This document shows, piece by piece, positions 14,648 through 22,410 of a stretch of 32,799 bases of DNA. Source of the stretch: an uncultured Coriobacteriaceae bacterium (GTDB lineage: Bacteria > Actinomycetota > Coriobacteriia > Coriobacteriales > Atopobiaceae); contig UQWE01000004.1 in NCBI GenBank assembly GCA_900544655.1, positions 1 to 32,799 of the forward strand. Reading direction: 5' to 3'. Every line of letters starts with the position of its first letter. The stretch's first letter is position 1. Under the pieces are notes generated by a model. That model was given only the letters and a program-made list of their open reading frames with translations, had not been told where the DNA came from and made no database searches. A program made the translations under genes and the position numbers.

Positions 14648-15433
14648 TTAGCAGAGGATGGGGGTTCCGGTGGAGGCGATGCAGGTGAGGATGTCGCGGT
14701 TGGTGGAGTCCGTGATGATGGCGCTGAAGTCGGACACAGAGGCGTAGCGGTAGCCCCCGTGGATGGCGAACTTGCCCTCATCGGCGAGAAGAAAGCAATA
14801 GGAGGCGTTCTTGAGGACCTGCTCGCTGACGCGGCCGTCGTCGACGGAGGTCGCGAGCACCGCACTCTTGGCGAGATCGACGCCGCAGGCGCCGATGAAC
14901 GCCTTCGAGAACAGCAGCGGCTCGAGAAGGCTGATCGTGGCCGGGCCCGTGAAGCCGTTGAGGTTCACGTTGAGGTAGCCACCCGTTGCAAGCGCCGTGA
15001 CCTTGGGGTTCCTGGCGAGGCGGGGGAGGACGTCGATCATGTTCGTCGTGACGATGAGGCGCTTGCCGCTCGAGGCGATCATGTCTGCAAGATAGAGGTT
15101 CGTGCGAGAGACGCCCAGGAATACCGCATCGCCGTCGTTGATCTCGAGGAACGCACGCGCGGCGACGGCACGGCGGCCGTCATCCTCAGCATGGCGCTGG
15201 AGCGCGACGGTCGCCGCCACGCTGTCGTGCGGCTGCGTCTGCGCGACCGGACCGTCGACCTTGAGGGCACCACCGTACTCGCGCTTTATCTTCCCCTCTT
15301 TCTGGAGGACCTTGAGATCCTTGCGGATGCTGTCGACGCTGACGGCAAAGCGCTTGGCGAGGTCATTCACGGTGGCAAAGCCCGTGGAATTCACAATGCT
15401 GATGATCTCTTTGCGGCGCTCTTTCGGGAACAA
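14648..15433 (-). CDS. DeoR-family transcriptional repressor (second)
   Basis: A DeoR-type repressor of about 261 residues. TTG at 15433 is preferred as the start because GGAG lies six bases upstream and the protein then begins F-P-K-E-R-R-K-E-I-I, as DeoR proteins do; an upstream TTG at 15466 would add a Pro-rich leader. The helix-turn-helix (V-N-D-L-A-K-R-F-A-V-S-V-D-S-I-R-K-D-L) is followed by R-E-Y-G-G-A and a sensor domain with G-V-S-R-T-N for phosphosugar binding. It is divergent from the ascorbate-type PTS genes that begin at 15786 and is their likely regulator. It differs clearly from the other DeoR protein in this window. Confidence 0.88.
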   Translation of the reverse strand: MFPKERRKEIISIVNSTGFATVNDLAKRFAVSVDSIRKDLKVLQKEGKIKREYGGALKVDGPVAQTQPHDSVAATVALQRHAEDDGRRAVAARAFLEINDGDAVFLGVSRTNLYLADMIASSGKRLIVTTNMIDVLPRLARNPKVTALATGGYLNVNLNGFTGPATISLLEPLLFSKAFIGACGVDLAKSAVLATSVDDGRVSEQVLKNASYCFLLADEGKFAIHGGYRYASVSDFSAIITDSTNRDILTCIASTGTPILC

Positions 15434-15785
15434 CGTAGACTCCGGTGGGAGGGGTGGGGCGGACAAATGATTCGTTACCTAACATAATAAGTCCGAAATC
15501 GTATCGCCCACACCTAAAGAAAAATATGCTACATGTCCCCGACGCAATGCCTCGATACTGCAAAACTCGAGGTCAAGTTCTTTACTTACGCATGCAGAGG
15601 CCGTAACGAATCGAATATTGAGCAGGGCTGACCCTACCGTTCGCCGCCAAATACCTACCGTAAGCGGGAAGCAGGAGGGGTAAAACAGGAAAAACCAGGA
15701 AATCGGAAGTCCAATTCTTTTCGCTCATGTACAATCGGTGAAGAAGTTCCGTTCATATCCTTTTTGTGAAGAAAGGGGTTTGTCC
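15434..15785. promoter_or_regulatory. 352-bp divergent control region of deoR and the ascorbate-type PTS
   Basis: No gene is seen. It is AT-richer than the flanks. CCTACCGT occurs twice in direct orientation at 15633-15640 and 15654-15661, 21 bases apart (two helical turns), a possible repressor site pair. TACAAT at 15730-15735 could serve as a -10 box for the PTS operon, but no good -35 box is found. Confidence 0.4.
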
Positions 15786-16241
15786 ATGGCCGGTATGGAG
15801 GACATGCTCAAGCGCGAGAACGTGCAGATCGTCGAGAAGGTCTCTGATTGGGAGGAGTCCGTCCACGTCGCGGTGCAGCCGCTCGTCGACCAGGGCTACG
15901 TCAAGAGCGACTACATCGACGGCATTATCTCGAACGCCAAGGAGTTTGGCCCCTACTTCGTGATCTGCCCCGATCTCGCCCTCCTTCACGCCCGCCCCGA
16001 GCAGGGCGTCATCAAGCAGCAGCTTGCCGTCACCGTGCTTCGCGAGCCCGTCCGCTTCAAGGAGGAGGGCCCGGACGTGCGCCTGCTCGTGACGCTCGCC
16101 GCCGAGGACGCCGACTCTCACATCGAGGTCATGCGCTCGCTCGCCGTTATGTTCAGTGATCCCGCCAACATCACCAAGATTGCCGAGGCAAAGGACGCGG
16201 ATGAGGTCTACGCCGATTTCGTCGCTCCTGCCGAGGCGTAA
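15786..16241 (+). CDS. PTS ascorbate/galactitol-type EIIA component
   Basis: A 151-residue cytoplasmic phosphocarrier of the mannitol/fructose-type EIIA fold (PTS_EIIA_2), closest to UlaC/SgaA proteins. The segment C-P-D-L-A-L-L-H-A-R-P holds the phospho-accepting His68. ATG 15786 follows AAAGGGG; a longer in-frame extension is not supported. It is the first gene of an IIA-IIC-IIB-deoC run, controlled by the divergent DeoR protein. Ascorbate-type PTSs also carry other sugars, and no UlaG-type lactonase or other ascorbate enzyme is present here, so the substrate is open. Confidence 0.9.
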   Translation: MAGMEDMLKRENVQIVEKVSDWEESVHVAVQPLVDQGYVKSDYIDGIISNAKEFGPYFVICPDLALLHARPEQGVIKQQLAVTVLREPVRFKEEGPDVRLLVTLAAEDADSHIEVMRSLAVMFSDPANITKIAEAKDADEVYADFVAPAEA

Positions 16242-16333
16242 CTACTTGATTTTGGCGATCGCGCCGCGTGGAGTGTCCGCAGCCACGAACCGCGGCATTT
16301 GTAGGAGAAATCTGGAAGGAAAGGAAGGAAAGA

Positions 16334-17755
16334 ATGGCTGTTATTAACTTTATCGTCAGCATTCTGTCCGAGCCGGCGCTGCTAGTCGGCCTCCTTGCTC
16401 TCGTGGGTCTCGCCCTCCAGGGCAAGGCTATCGAGGATATCGTTATGGGCACCGTGAAGACCGTCGTCGGCTTCCTCGTGCTTTCTGCCGGTGCTGCTTA
16501 CCTGCAGAGTGGTTCCCTGCTCGCCTTCGGCGAGCTGTTCAACTACGCCTTCCACATGCAGGGCGTCGTCCCGAACAACGAGGCTGTCGTTTCCATGGCC
16601 CTCACCAAGTTCGGCTCTGACTCCGCTCTGATCATGTGCGTTGGCATGGTTCTGAACATCGTGCTTGCCCGCTTCTCTCGCATGCACTACATCTTCCTCA
16701 CCGGTCACCACACCCTGTACATGGCTTGCATGCTCGCCGTCGTGCTGAGCATCGGTGGCCTCCAGGGCCCGATGCTCATCATCGGCGGCGGCTGTGTCCT
16801 CGCCATGATCATGGTTCTCTCCCCGGCTTACTGCCAGCCCACCTTCCGCAAGGTGACCGGCGCCGGCGACGGCGTGGGCTTCGGCCACTTCGGCGGCATC
16901 GGCTACGCCATCGCTGGCCAGGTCGGTAAGCTCTTCAAGGGCGGTAAGTCCACCGAGAACATCAACTTCCCGAAGCGTCTCATCTTCCTGCGTGACACCA
17001 CCGTCGCCATCTCCATCACGATGATGATCTTCTTCCTCATCGTGACCGGTGTTGCCGTTGCTAACGGCATCCTCGGCGCTGACCCGACGCAGTTCTCCAA
17101 CCTCAACGTCCTTCTCAACGTTGGCACTGAGACCACGACCAACTGGGTTGTCTGGGCCCTCGAGTCCGGCATGGCCTTCGCTGGCGGCGTCTACATCGTT
17201 CTATCCGGCGTTCGTCTGATCGTCGGCGAGATCGTCCCCGCCTTCAAGGGCATCTCCGAGAAGCTCGTCCCTGGTGCCGTTCCCGCCATCGACTGCCCGG
17301 TCTGCTTCCCGTATGCTCCTAACGCGGTCATCATCGGCTTCCTCGTCTCCTTCGTCGGCGGCATTGTGGGCCTGCTCATCCTCATGGCCATCGATGTCAA
17401 TCTTGCCCCCGTTGCCCTGATCCTCCCCGGCGTTGTCCCGCACTTCTTCTGCGGCGCTTCCGCTGGTGTCTTCGGTAATGCTGAGGGTGGCCTCAAGGGC
17501 TGCGTCGCGGGCGCCTTCGTCCACGGCCTGCTCATCACCTTCCTGCCGGCCATCTGCATGCCCGTCTTCACGGCTCTGGGCTTCACCTCCGCCACCTTCT
17601 CCGACGCTGACTTCTCCTGGCTCGGTATCGTGTTTGGTAACCTCGCCCAGGCTGCTCCTGGCATGCCGCTGTTCATCATCTGCCTCCTTTGCTTCGTTGT
17701 GCCGATCGTTTACAACTACGTCGCCCCGAAGCCCAAGGCTGCTGTTGCCGAGTAG
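16334..17755 (+). CDS. PTS ascorbate-type EIIC component (UlaA/SgaT family)
   Basis: A 473-residue membrane transporter of the UlaA family with about eleven helices. It carries the sugar across the membrane while EIIB phosphorylates it. Recognisable family features are the N-terminal A-L-L-V-G-L-L-A-L-V-G-L-A-L-Q segment, F-L-T-G-H-H in the first half, and H-F-F-C-G-A-S-A-G-V-F-G-N in the second. ATG 16334 directly follows an AAGGAAGGAAAG site like that used for the mannose-family EIIC. It lies 92 bases after EIIA and 200 bases before EIIB, with a strong hairpin in the latter gap. Confidence 0.92.
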   Translation: MAVINFIVSILSEPALLVGLLALVGLALQGKAIEDIVMGTVKTVVGFLVLSAGAAYLQSGSLLAFGELFNYAFHMQGVVPNNEAVVSMALTKFGSDSALIMCVGMVLNIVLARFSRMHYIFLTGHHTLYMACMLAVVLSIGGLQGPMLIIGGGCVLAMIMVLSPAYCQPTFRKVTGAGDGVGFGHFGGIGYAIAGQVGKLFKGGKSTENINFPKRLIFLRDTTVAISITMMIFFLIVTGVAVANGILGADPTQFSNLNVLLNVGTETTTNWVVWALESGMAFAGGVYIVLSGVRLIVGEIVPAFKGISEKLVPGAVPAIDCPVCFPYAPNAVIIGFLVSFVGGIVGLLILMAIDVNLAPVALILPGVVPHFFCGASAGVFGNAEGGLKGCVAGAFVHGLLITFLPAICMPVFTALGFTSATFSDADFSWLGIVFGNLAQAAPGMPLFIICLLCFVVPIVYNYVAPKPKAAVAE

Positions 17756-17833
17756 CATCTGCTGCGGAGGGCTGGCGCTCGACGTCGCTTGCTAGCTGAT
17801 GTTCCCGTCTAGCCCTTAAATTAGTGTTACTTA

Positions 17834-17875
17834 CCAATTGCGGGGTCGGGGCTGCGGCTTTGGCCCCGCAATTGG
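17834..17875 (+). terminator. Hairpin between EIIC and EIIB genes
   Basis: CCAATTGCGGGG (17834-17845) pairs perfectly with CCCCGCAATTGG (17864-17875), leaving an 18-base loop. It has no following T-run and lies within what looks like one operon, so partial termination or mRNA processing that changes the IIB/IIC ratio is likely. Confidence 0.6.
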
Positions 17876-17955
17876 GTACCATCTGTACTGCGCGGGCATC
17901 CGCGTACCACGAACGAGCGCATGGTATCCGCCTGCGCAATACGAAAAGAGGAAAT

Positions 17956-18240
17956 ATGGAAGTCCGTAGCATTATGTGCGCCTGTGGCTCTGGTCTCGGC
18001 TCTAGCCTTATGGTCCAGATGAATATCGAGAGCGTCCTCAAGGAGCTCGGCAAGAGCGACATCACCGTCGGTCACGCCACCACCTCCGACGTCACCCCTG
18101 GCATGGCCGACCTCTTTGTCGTTGGCCGTGACCTCGCCGACTTCATCAAGGGTGTTCCCGAGGAGCACAAGATCGTTCTTACGAACATCGTTGACAAGAA
18201 CGAGCTCAAGGAGAAGCTGGTCGCCGCTTTCGAGCAGTAA
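17956..18240 (+). CDS. PTS ascorbate-type EIIB component
   Basis: A 94-residue phosphocarrier of the lactose/cellobiose-type IIB fold, SgaB/UlaB subgroup. C-A-C-G-S-G-L-G-S-S near the N-terminus contains the phospho-accepting cysteine, most likely Cys10, followed by the phosphate-binding loop. ATG 17956 has AGAGGAAA just upstream; a 44-codon in-frame extension has no family match. With the IIA and IIC genes it forms a complete EII complex, separated into three proteins. Its stop is followed by a 266-base leader before deoC. Confidence 0.9.
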   Translation: MEVRSIMCACGSGLGSSLMVQMNIESVLKELGKSDITVGHATTSDVTPGMADLFVVGRDLADFIKGVPEEHKIVLTNIVDKNELKEKLVAAFEQ

Positions 18241-18506
18241 GCGCCTCCGCGCCCCACGGGCGCATATCACCGTATTTGGTGGAATCCTTTCCAGAGGAAC
18301 TGGCCCGGCGCTGTCGCGTGGCGAAAGCTGGCGGCGGCCCGGGCCTTTCATTTGGATGTAGGCTTTGGCGCTACATGAGCCATCAAGAGGTGAGTCGCGC
18401 GCCAGTCTTCGGCAAAGCAAAACAATCTGCCTTTGAAGCTAGGCGCACCTTTGGCGTGTCTCGCTCTGTAGGCAGAGCGCTTCCGGCGCTAAGCAAGGGA
18501 GGAACC
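18241..18506 (+). other. 266-bp leader between EIIB and deoC
   Basis: No gene is supported; an in-frame extension of deoC covers most of it but is not DeoC-like. It contains short hairpins at 18249-18263 (GCGCCC arms) and 18463-18478 (GCTCTG/CAGAGC), the second just before the deoC ribosome site. DeoC could be read through from the PTS genes or have its own promoter. Confidence 0.45.
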
Positions 18507-19151
18507 ATGGAACTTAACCGTATGATTGACCACACACTGCTGAAGGCCAACGCCACGCGCGCTCAGATCGAGAAGCTCTGCGACGAGGCCCTCGAATACA
18601 ACTTCGCTTCCGTCTGCGTTAACACCTGCTGGGTGCCTCTGGCGCATGAGAAGCTTGCCGACAGCGACGTTAAGACGTGCTGCGTCGTCGGCTTCCCCCT
18701 CGGTGCCATGCTGACCGAGGCCAAGGCCGCCGAGACTCGCCTTGCCGTCGAGGCGGGTGCCGACGAGGTCGATATGGTCATCAACATCGGCTGGCTGCTT
18801 GATGGCGAGTACGACGCCGTGCGCGACGACATCGCGGCTGTCGTGAGGGCCGCTGACGGCAAGTGCGTGAAGGTCATCATCGAGGCCTGCCTCCTCACGG
18901 ACGAGCAGAAGGTCAAAGCTTGCGAGCTCTCCGTCGATGCGGGCGCGACCTTCGTGAAGACGAGCACGGGCTTCTCCACCGGTGGCGCCACCGTGGCCGA
19001 TGTCGCCCTTATGCGCAAGACCGTGGGCGACCGCTGCCTGGTCAAGGCCGCCGGCGGCATCCACACCGCCGACGAGGCACGCGCCATGGTCGAGGCCGGT
19101 GCCGACCGCCTCGGTTGCAGTGCCGGAATCCAGATCATGGCCGGCTGCTAA
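18507..19151 (+). CDS. deoC: Deoxyribose-phosphate aldolase
   Basis: A 214-residue class I aldolase that splits 2-deoxyribose 5-phosphate into glyceraldehyde 3-phosphate and acetaldehyde. I-D-H-T-L-L-K at the N-terminus, D-E-V-D-M-V-I-N-I-G in the middle, the Schiff-base Lys in F-V-K-T-S-T-G-F (about 151) and the second active-site Lys in K-A-A-G-G-I (about 180) are all intact. ATG 18507 has AAGGGAGG six bases upstream. It stands apart from any deoxynucleoside genes (no deoA, deoD or cdd is nearby) and follows a PTS on the same strand, so the PTS substrate may yield deoxyribose 5-phosphate or a related phosphosugar. A truncated paralogue lies at 2939-3061. Confidence 0.94.
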   Translation: MELNRMIDHTLLKANATRAQIEKLCDEALEYNFASVCVNTCWVPLAHEKLADSDVKTCCVVGFPLGAMLTEAKAAETRLAVEAGADEVDMVINIGWLLDGEYDAVRDDIAAVVRAADGKCVKVIIEACLLTDEQKVKACELSVDAGATFVKTSTGFSTGGATVADVALMRKTVGDRCLVKAAGGIHTADEARAMVEAGADRLGCSAGIQIMAGC

Positions 19152-19162
19152 CGGATCCCAAA

Positions 19163-19249
19163 GCCAAAAGGGCGGGGGAGGGCTTCGGAGCATGCTTGCG
19201 CGCTTTGCGCGCTGCGAAAATGCTCCTCAACCCTCCCCGCCCTTTTGGC
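19163..19249. terminator. Large bidirectional hairpin after deoC
   Basis: Outer arms 19163-19182 and 19231-19249 pair over 19 positions with one bulged G; inner arms GGAGCAT and ATGCTCC also pair. AAAAGGGC at the left and GCCCTTTT at the right give the pattern of a terminator working in both directions. Its apical part resembles that of the next hairpin. Confidence 0.75.
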
Positions 19250-19327
19250 GCCCGTTACAGCGCTTACATTCGCTTCTTTGGTGCTAGCTGAAAATAGAAG
19301 CTAAGGGAAACGTATCGACAACGTGGA

Positions 19328-19403
19328 GGAAGGCCCCATCCCATTGAGGAGCATTTTTCGAGCGCAAAGCGCGAGAATGCGACGAAATGGGATGGGGCCT
19401 TCC
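19328..19403. terminator. Second large hairpin before lemA
   Basis: Arms 19328-19345 and 19386-19403 pair perfectly over 18 bases. The loop carries GGAGCAT and AGCGCAAAGCGC, sequences also found in the loop of the neighbouring hairpin. It ends 20 bases from the lemA stop and would terminate that minus-strand gene. Confidence 0.72.
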
Positions 19404-19422
19404 GGCTTATATGTGGGCGAGA

Positions 19423-19968
19423 CTAGAACTGCACCCGGGGTGCGGTGGCGTCAGCCTCGGAAATCTCGAAACCCTTCTTGGGCATGCGGCCGCCGGCGAA
19501 GAGGCTGCCGGGGAAGGTCTGGATGGCGTTGTTGAACATGAGGACGCAGTCGTTATAGCTCTGGCGAGCGTAGACAATCTTGTTCTCGGTCTCCTCAAGC
19601 TGCGCCTGGAGCTGTTGGAAGTTTGCGTTGGCCTTCAGGTCGGGGTAGCTCTCGGAGAGGGCGAAGAGCTGACGGAGAGCGCCGGTGAGCTGATTGTCCG
19701 CGACCATGACGTCCTCGGGCGTGGTTGCGGTGGTTACGCCGTTGCGGGCGGCGATGACGGCTTCGATTGTGCCGGACTCGTGCGAAGCGTACCCCTTGAC
19801 GGTCTCGACGAGGTTGGGGATGAGGTCGGCGCGGCGCTTGAGCTGGGCGTTGATCTGGTCCCAGGCATTGTCGCAGCGATTGGAGGCGCGAACGATGTCA
19901 TTGCTCATCTTGATGCAGAAGAGCGCGACGGCAATCGCGATGACGACGACGGCGATAATGGCGGGCAT
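19423..19968 (-). CDS. lemA: LemA family membrane-anchored protein
   Basis: A 181-residue protein with one N-terminal hydrophobic anchor (about 3-20) and a helical outer domain. The block N-A-W-D-Q-I-N-A-Q-L-K-R-R-A-D-L-I-P-N-L-V-E is the LemA hallmark and A-R-Q-S-Y-N-D later in the protein is also typical. Family function is unclear; members are widespread surface or envelope proteins. ATG 19968 is chosen because AAGGAG lies six bases upstream; the longer frame to 20082 runs beyond this site and has no family similarity. It appears to be transcribed alone. Confidence 0.92.
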   Translation of the reverse strand: MPAIIAVVVIAIAVALFCIKMSNDIVRASNRCDNAWDQINAQLKRRADLIPNLVETVKGYASHESGTIEAVIAARNGVTTATTPEDVMVADNQLTGALRQLFALSESYPDLKANANFQQLQAQLEETENKIVYARQSYNDCVLMFNNAIQTFPGSLFAGGRMPKKGFEISEADATAPRVQF

Positions 19969-20093
19969 GGTGTCTCCTTGCGGTAATGTCGCTTCCTGCG
20001 ACGCTTGGTGTGGAGTATACCCAGGGCCATGGCAAGCGAGCGCGGAGCAGCTCGGTATTTGGCCCGGCACGGCGCTGATCATTCCTGGGTAAG

Positions 20094-20130
20094 CAAAAGC
20101 GGGGCAGCGACCCCGTGGTCACCGCCCCGC
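20094..20130 (-). terminator. Rho-independent terminator of tRNA-Ser
   Basis: On the minus strand GCGGGGC pairs with GCCCCGC, extended by an inner six-pair stem around a short loop, and the stem is followed by TTTTGCTT. It lies 12 bases after the tRNA 3' end. Confidence 0.8.
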
Positions 20131-20142
20131 TCACTCGTCAAA

Positions 20143-20233
20143 TGGCGGAGGAGGAGAGATTCGAACTCTCGAGACGGACGAGCCGCCCAACGGTTTTCAA
20201 GACCGCCGCATTCAACCGCTCTGCCACTCCTCC
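20143..20233 (-). tRNA. tRNA-Ser(UGA)
   Basis: The minus strand gives a long-variable-arm tRNA with a 7-bp acceptor stem (GGAGGAG with CTCCTCC), an anticodon loop C-T-T-G-A-A-A reading TGA, a T-arm containing GTTCGAATC and an encoded CCA end. The anticodon and the long variable arm both indicate serine, decoding UCA and related codons. Confidence 0.95.
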
Positions 20234-20286
20234 GAACAGAAGAACATTCTACCGAACACGAGGCTTTCGTGTCGGGCACGATGTCT

Positions 20287-20646
20287 CTAGTACTCAGGGT
20301 TCGGATCCTCGATCTTGTCGACCTCCTGGAAGGGGGCGAGGGTGGAGACCATCTTGATGGGCTCGTCATACGGGTTGTTCACGAAGTGGACCTCACCCGG
20401 GCCAATGTGAATGAAGTCTCCGGCGGACAGCGTGTGCACGACGCCGTCGACCACGATGTCGACCTTGCCCTCGAGGATGAAGAAGTTCTCCTCCATGATG
20501 CTGTGGTGGTGGGCTTGGAAGTTCTGGTGGGGCTGGAACTGTACCAGCGCGAAGTTCATGCGCGGGCCCTTCATGAGGTACTTGGGGCCGGAATCGCCGA
20601 AGCGGTACTCGAAGTCGTTCTCGTTGACGACGAAGGTCTCTGCCAT
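20287..20646 (-). CDS. Single-domain cupin protein in the lsr region
   Basis: A 119-residue beta-barrel cupin. Motif 1 supplies H46-H47-H48 and E52 or E53 before F-F-I-L-E-G, and motif 2 (P-G-E-V-H-F-V-N-N) supplies His87, so a metal site is likely intact. AAAGGAG lies before ATG 20646. It is on the same strand as lsrK and lsrR and downstream of them. Cupins include many isomerases and dioxygenases acting on small polar metabolites. As no lsrG is present in the region, this protein may take over isomerisation or degradation of phosphorylated AI-2; that is a hypothesis from position only. Confidence 0.82.
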   Translation of the reverse strand: MAETFVVNENDFEYRFGDSGPKYLMKGPRMNFALVQFQPHQNFQAHHHSIMEENFFILEGKVDIVVDGVVHTLSAGDFIHIGPGEVHFVNNPYDEPIKMVSTLAPFQEVDKIEDPNPEY

Positions 20647-20679
20647 GTTCTGCTCCTTTTACTCGTCCAGGTGCTGGGC

Positions 20680-20722
20680 GTGCGGACTGGGACTAATTGG
20701 GTGTGCGGACTGGGACTAATTG
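20680..20722. repeat. Tandem 20-bp duplication between cupin and lsrK genes
   Basis: GTGCGGACTGGGACTAATTG occurs at 20680-20699 and again at 20703-20722, a period of 23 bases. It lies about 35-75 bases upstream of the cupin start, so it could be a tandem operator or simply a duplication. Confidence 0.85.
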
Positions 20723-20789
20723 ATATGCGAGCGCGTGCGGTCGGACTGCTGACGGCCAAACGCTCGCGCCTGCCTGATGGGCGAATCTG

Positions 20790-20825
20790 CGCCGCGGTGG
20801 CGCATAGCAGCGAGCCACCGCGGCG
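20790..20825 (-). terminator. Hairpin after lsrK
   Basis: CGCCGCGGTGGC (20790-20801) pairs perfectly with GCCACCGCGGCG (20814-20825). It begins 11 bases after the lsrK stop on the minus strand. The T-run is weak, so it may only reduce read-through into the cupin gene. Confidence 0.6.
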
Positions 20826-20835
20826 TGCGAGGACG

Positions 20836-22398
20836 TTACAGGCCGGGGGCGCGCCACATGCTCTTGGTCACTCCGGCCTCGCTCAGCGCGAACTGGGCCT
20901 TGTAGACCTCGCGCCATGTCTTGTAAAGCTCCTCGTAGACGGCGGTGTTCTCGGGGTTTGGCTCGAAGGTGCGCTCGAACTTGACGACCTGCTTGGCACC
21001 CTCGGAGACGCTCGGGTAGATGCCCACGCCGGTGCCGGCGATGATGGCGGCACCAAGGGCGGTGGCCTCTTTCACCACGGGGACCTTGACCGTCTTGCCC
21101 GTGACGTCGGCGACGATCTGGCTCCAGAGAGGGCTCTTTGAGGCGCCGCCGGCGAACATGAGCTCGTCGGGCTCGTTGCCCGTGGCCTCGCGAACGAGGT
21201 CGATGTGGCCGCGGACGAGCAGTGCCGTGTTCTCGAGGATGGCGCGGTAGAAGGTGTACTTGTTGAACTTCTCCGGATCGAGCTCGAAGTTGGTGAAGGT
21301 GGGCGAGGAGTGCGTCCAGTGGATGTAATTCATGACGTCGCTGAAGCAGCAGAGCATGCCGTAGGAGCCCGCGGGGATCTTCTCGGCGTGCTCGTTCATG
21401 ACGTCATAAACGTCGCGGCCCTCGGCCTTGGCCTGTTCCTTCTCCGCCTGGCAGAAGCCGTCGCGGAACCAGCGCATGACGAGGCCCGGCTTGAAGGCGA
21501 GCGCCTCGTACTGCCAGACGCCCGGGGTGGCGTGGCAGTTCACGCGCACGCGGCACTGCGGGTCGGTGGCGGCGTTGTCGGTGTTGAACTCGTACTGCCA
21601 GAAGCTGCCGCCAAAGACGCCAGCCTGGTTGGGGAGGCAGGCACCCACGCCGATCATGCCAAGTTGGCAGTCGCCGCCGCCAACGATGACGGGCGTGCCC
21701 TCGGCAAGGCCGGTGTCAGCGGCGCCCTTGGCGTTGACGTGACCGGCGAGCTCGCCGCTCTCCTTGACGGCGCCGAAGATGTCGGTGCGCAGGCCGCAGC
21801 GCTCGGCGATGGTCGGGTCCCAGTTGCGGGTCTCGAGGCTCATGATGCCGGTGGTCGAGCCGTTGGAGGGCTCGACGGCCAGCTCGCCGGTGAGCTTGTA
21901 GATGAGCCAGTCGTTGAACATGCCGATGCGGGCGGTCTTCTCGTAGACCTCGGGCATCTTGTTCTTGACCCACAGCAGGCGCGGGAGGGCGCCGAGGGCG
22001 TAGGTCTGGCCGCTCTCGCGGTAGAGCTCTGCCTCAAGCTCCGGGTTCATGGCGATGAGTTCGCCCACCTCGTCGTTTGAGCGGGCGTCGACGTTGGCGC
22101 AAGCCCAAATCTCGTTGCCCTCCTCGTCATAGAGGAGGATGCCCTCGCGCATGCAGGTGGTCGACACGGCGGCGATATCGGAGGCATCGATGCCCGTCTC
22201 AGCGAGAACCTCGCTCACGCAGGTGCGGGCAAGCTCCCAGTTGGTTACCCAGTCGAAGTCCATGCTGCCGGGCCAACGGGGATCCTCGTTGTGGGTCCAC
22301 TCCTTCTGGACGCAGCCCACCTGGTCGCCTTCGATGGAGAAGATGACAGCGCGCACGCTGCCCGTTCCCGCGTCCATTGCCATCAGGTACTTTGCCAT
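20836..22398 (-). CDS. lsrK: Autoinducer-2 kinase LsrK
   Basis: A 520-residue FGGY-family kinase that phosphorylates imported autoinducer-2 (open-chain DPD) to phospho-DPD, trapping it and forming the inducer of LsrR. It follows E. coli LsrK nearly end to end: Y-L-M-A-M-D-A-G-T-G-S at the start, C-M-R-E-G-I and I-W-A-C-A-N-V-D-A-R in the first third, V-V-G-G-G-D-x-Q-L-G in the middle, and the terminal S-M-W-R-A-P-G-L matching S-L-W-K-A-P-G-L of E. coli. The start at 22398 is preferred over an ATG three codons earlier because the AGGAG site is then eight bases away. It lies 12 bases after lsrR and is co-transcribed with it. Confidence 0.93.
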   Translation of the reverse strand: MAKYLMAMDAGTGSVRAVIFSIEGDQVGCVQKEWTHNEDPRWPGSMDFDWVTNWELARTCVSEVLAETGIDASDIAAVSTTCMREGILLYDEEGNEIWACANVDARSNDEVGELIAMNPELEAELYRESGQTYALGALPRLLWVKNKMPEVYEKTARIGMFNDWLIYKLTGELAVEPSNGSTTGIMSLETRNWDPTIAERCGLRTDIFGAVKESGELAGHVNAKGAADTGLAEGTPVIVGGGDCQLGMIGVGACLPNQAGVFGGSFWQYEFNTDNAATDPQCRVRVNCHATPGVWQYEALAFKPGLVMRWFRDGFCQAEKEQAKAEGRDVYDVMNEHAEKIPAGSYGMLCCFSDVMNYIHWTHSSPTFTNFELDPEKFNKYTFYRAILENTALLVRGHIDLVREATGNEPDELMFAGGASKSPLWSQIVADVTGKTVKVPVVKEATALGAAIIAGTGVGIYPSVSEGAKQVVKFERTFEPNPENTAVYEELYKTWREVYKAQFALSEAGVTKSMWRAPGL

Positions 22399-22410
22399 GG
22401 CGTACATCTC

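Noticed and set aside
14585..15487. 300-codon plus-strand frame over the second DeoR gene
   Set aside because: The DeoR helix-turn-helix and sensor motifs are on the minus strand; this frame is an Asp/Arg/Val-rich shadow.
15786..18240. Assigning ulaA, ulaB and ulaC names and ascorbate as substrate
   Set aside because: None of the downstream ascorbate enzymes (UlaD, UlaE, UlaF, UlaG types) is present and deoC follows instead.
20143..20233. tRNA-Ser as an integration site for a mobile element
   Set aside because: No integrase and no duplicated tRNA 3' end were seen in the window.
21205..22080. 291-codon plus-strand frame inside lsrK
   Set aside because: Shadow of the kinase gene with no recognisable domain and biased composition.
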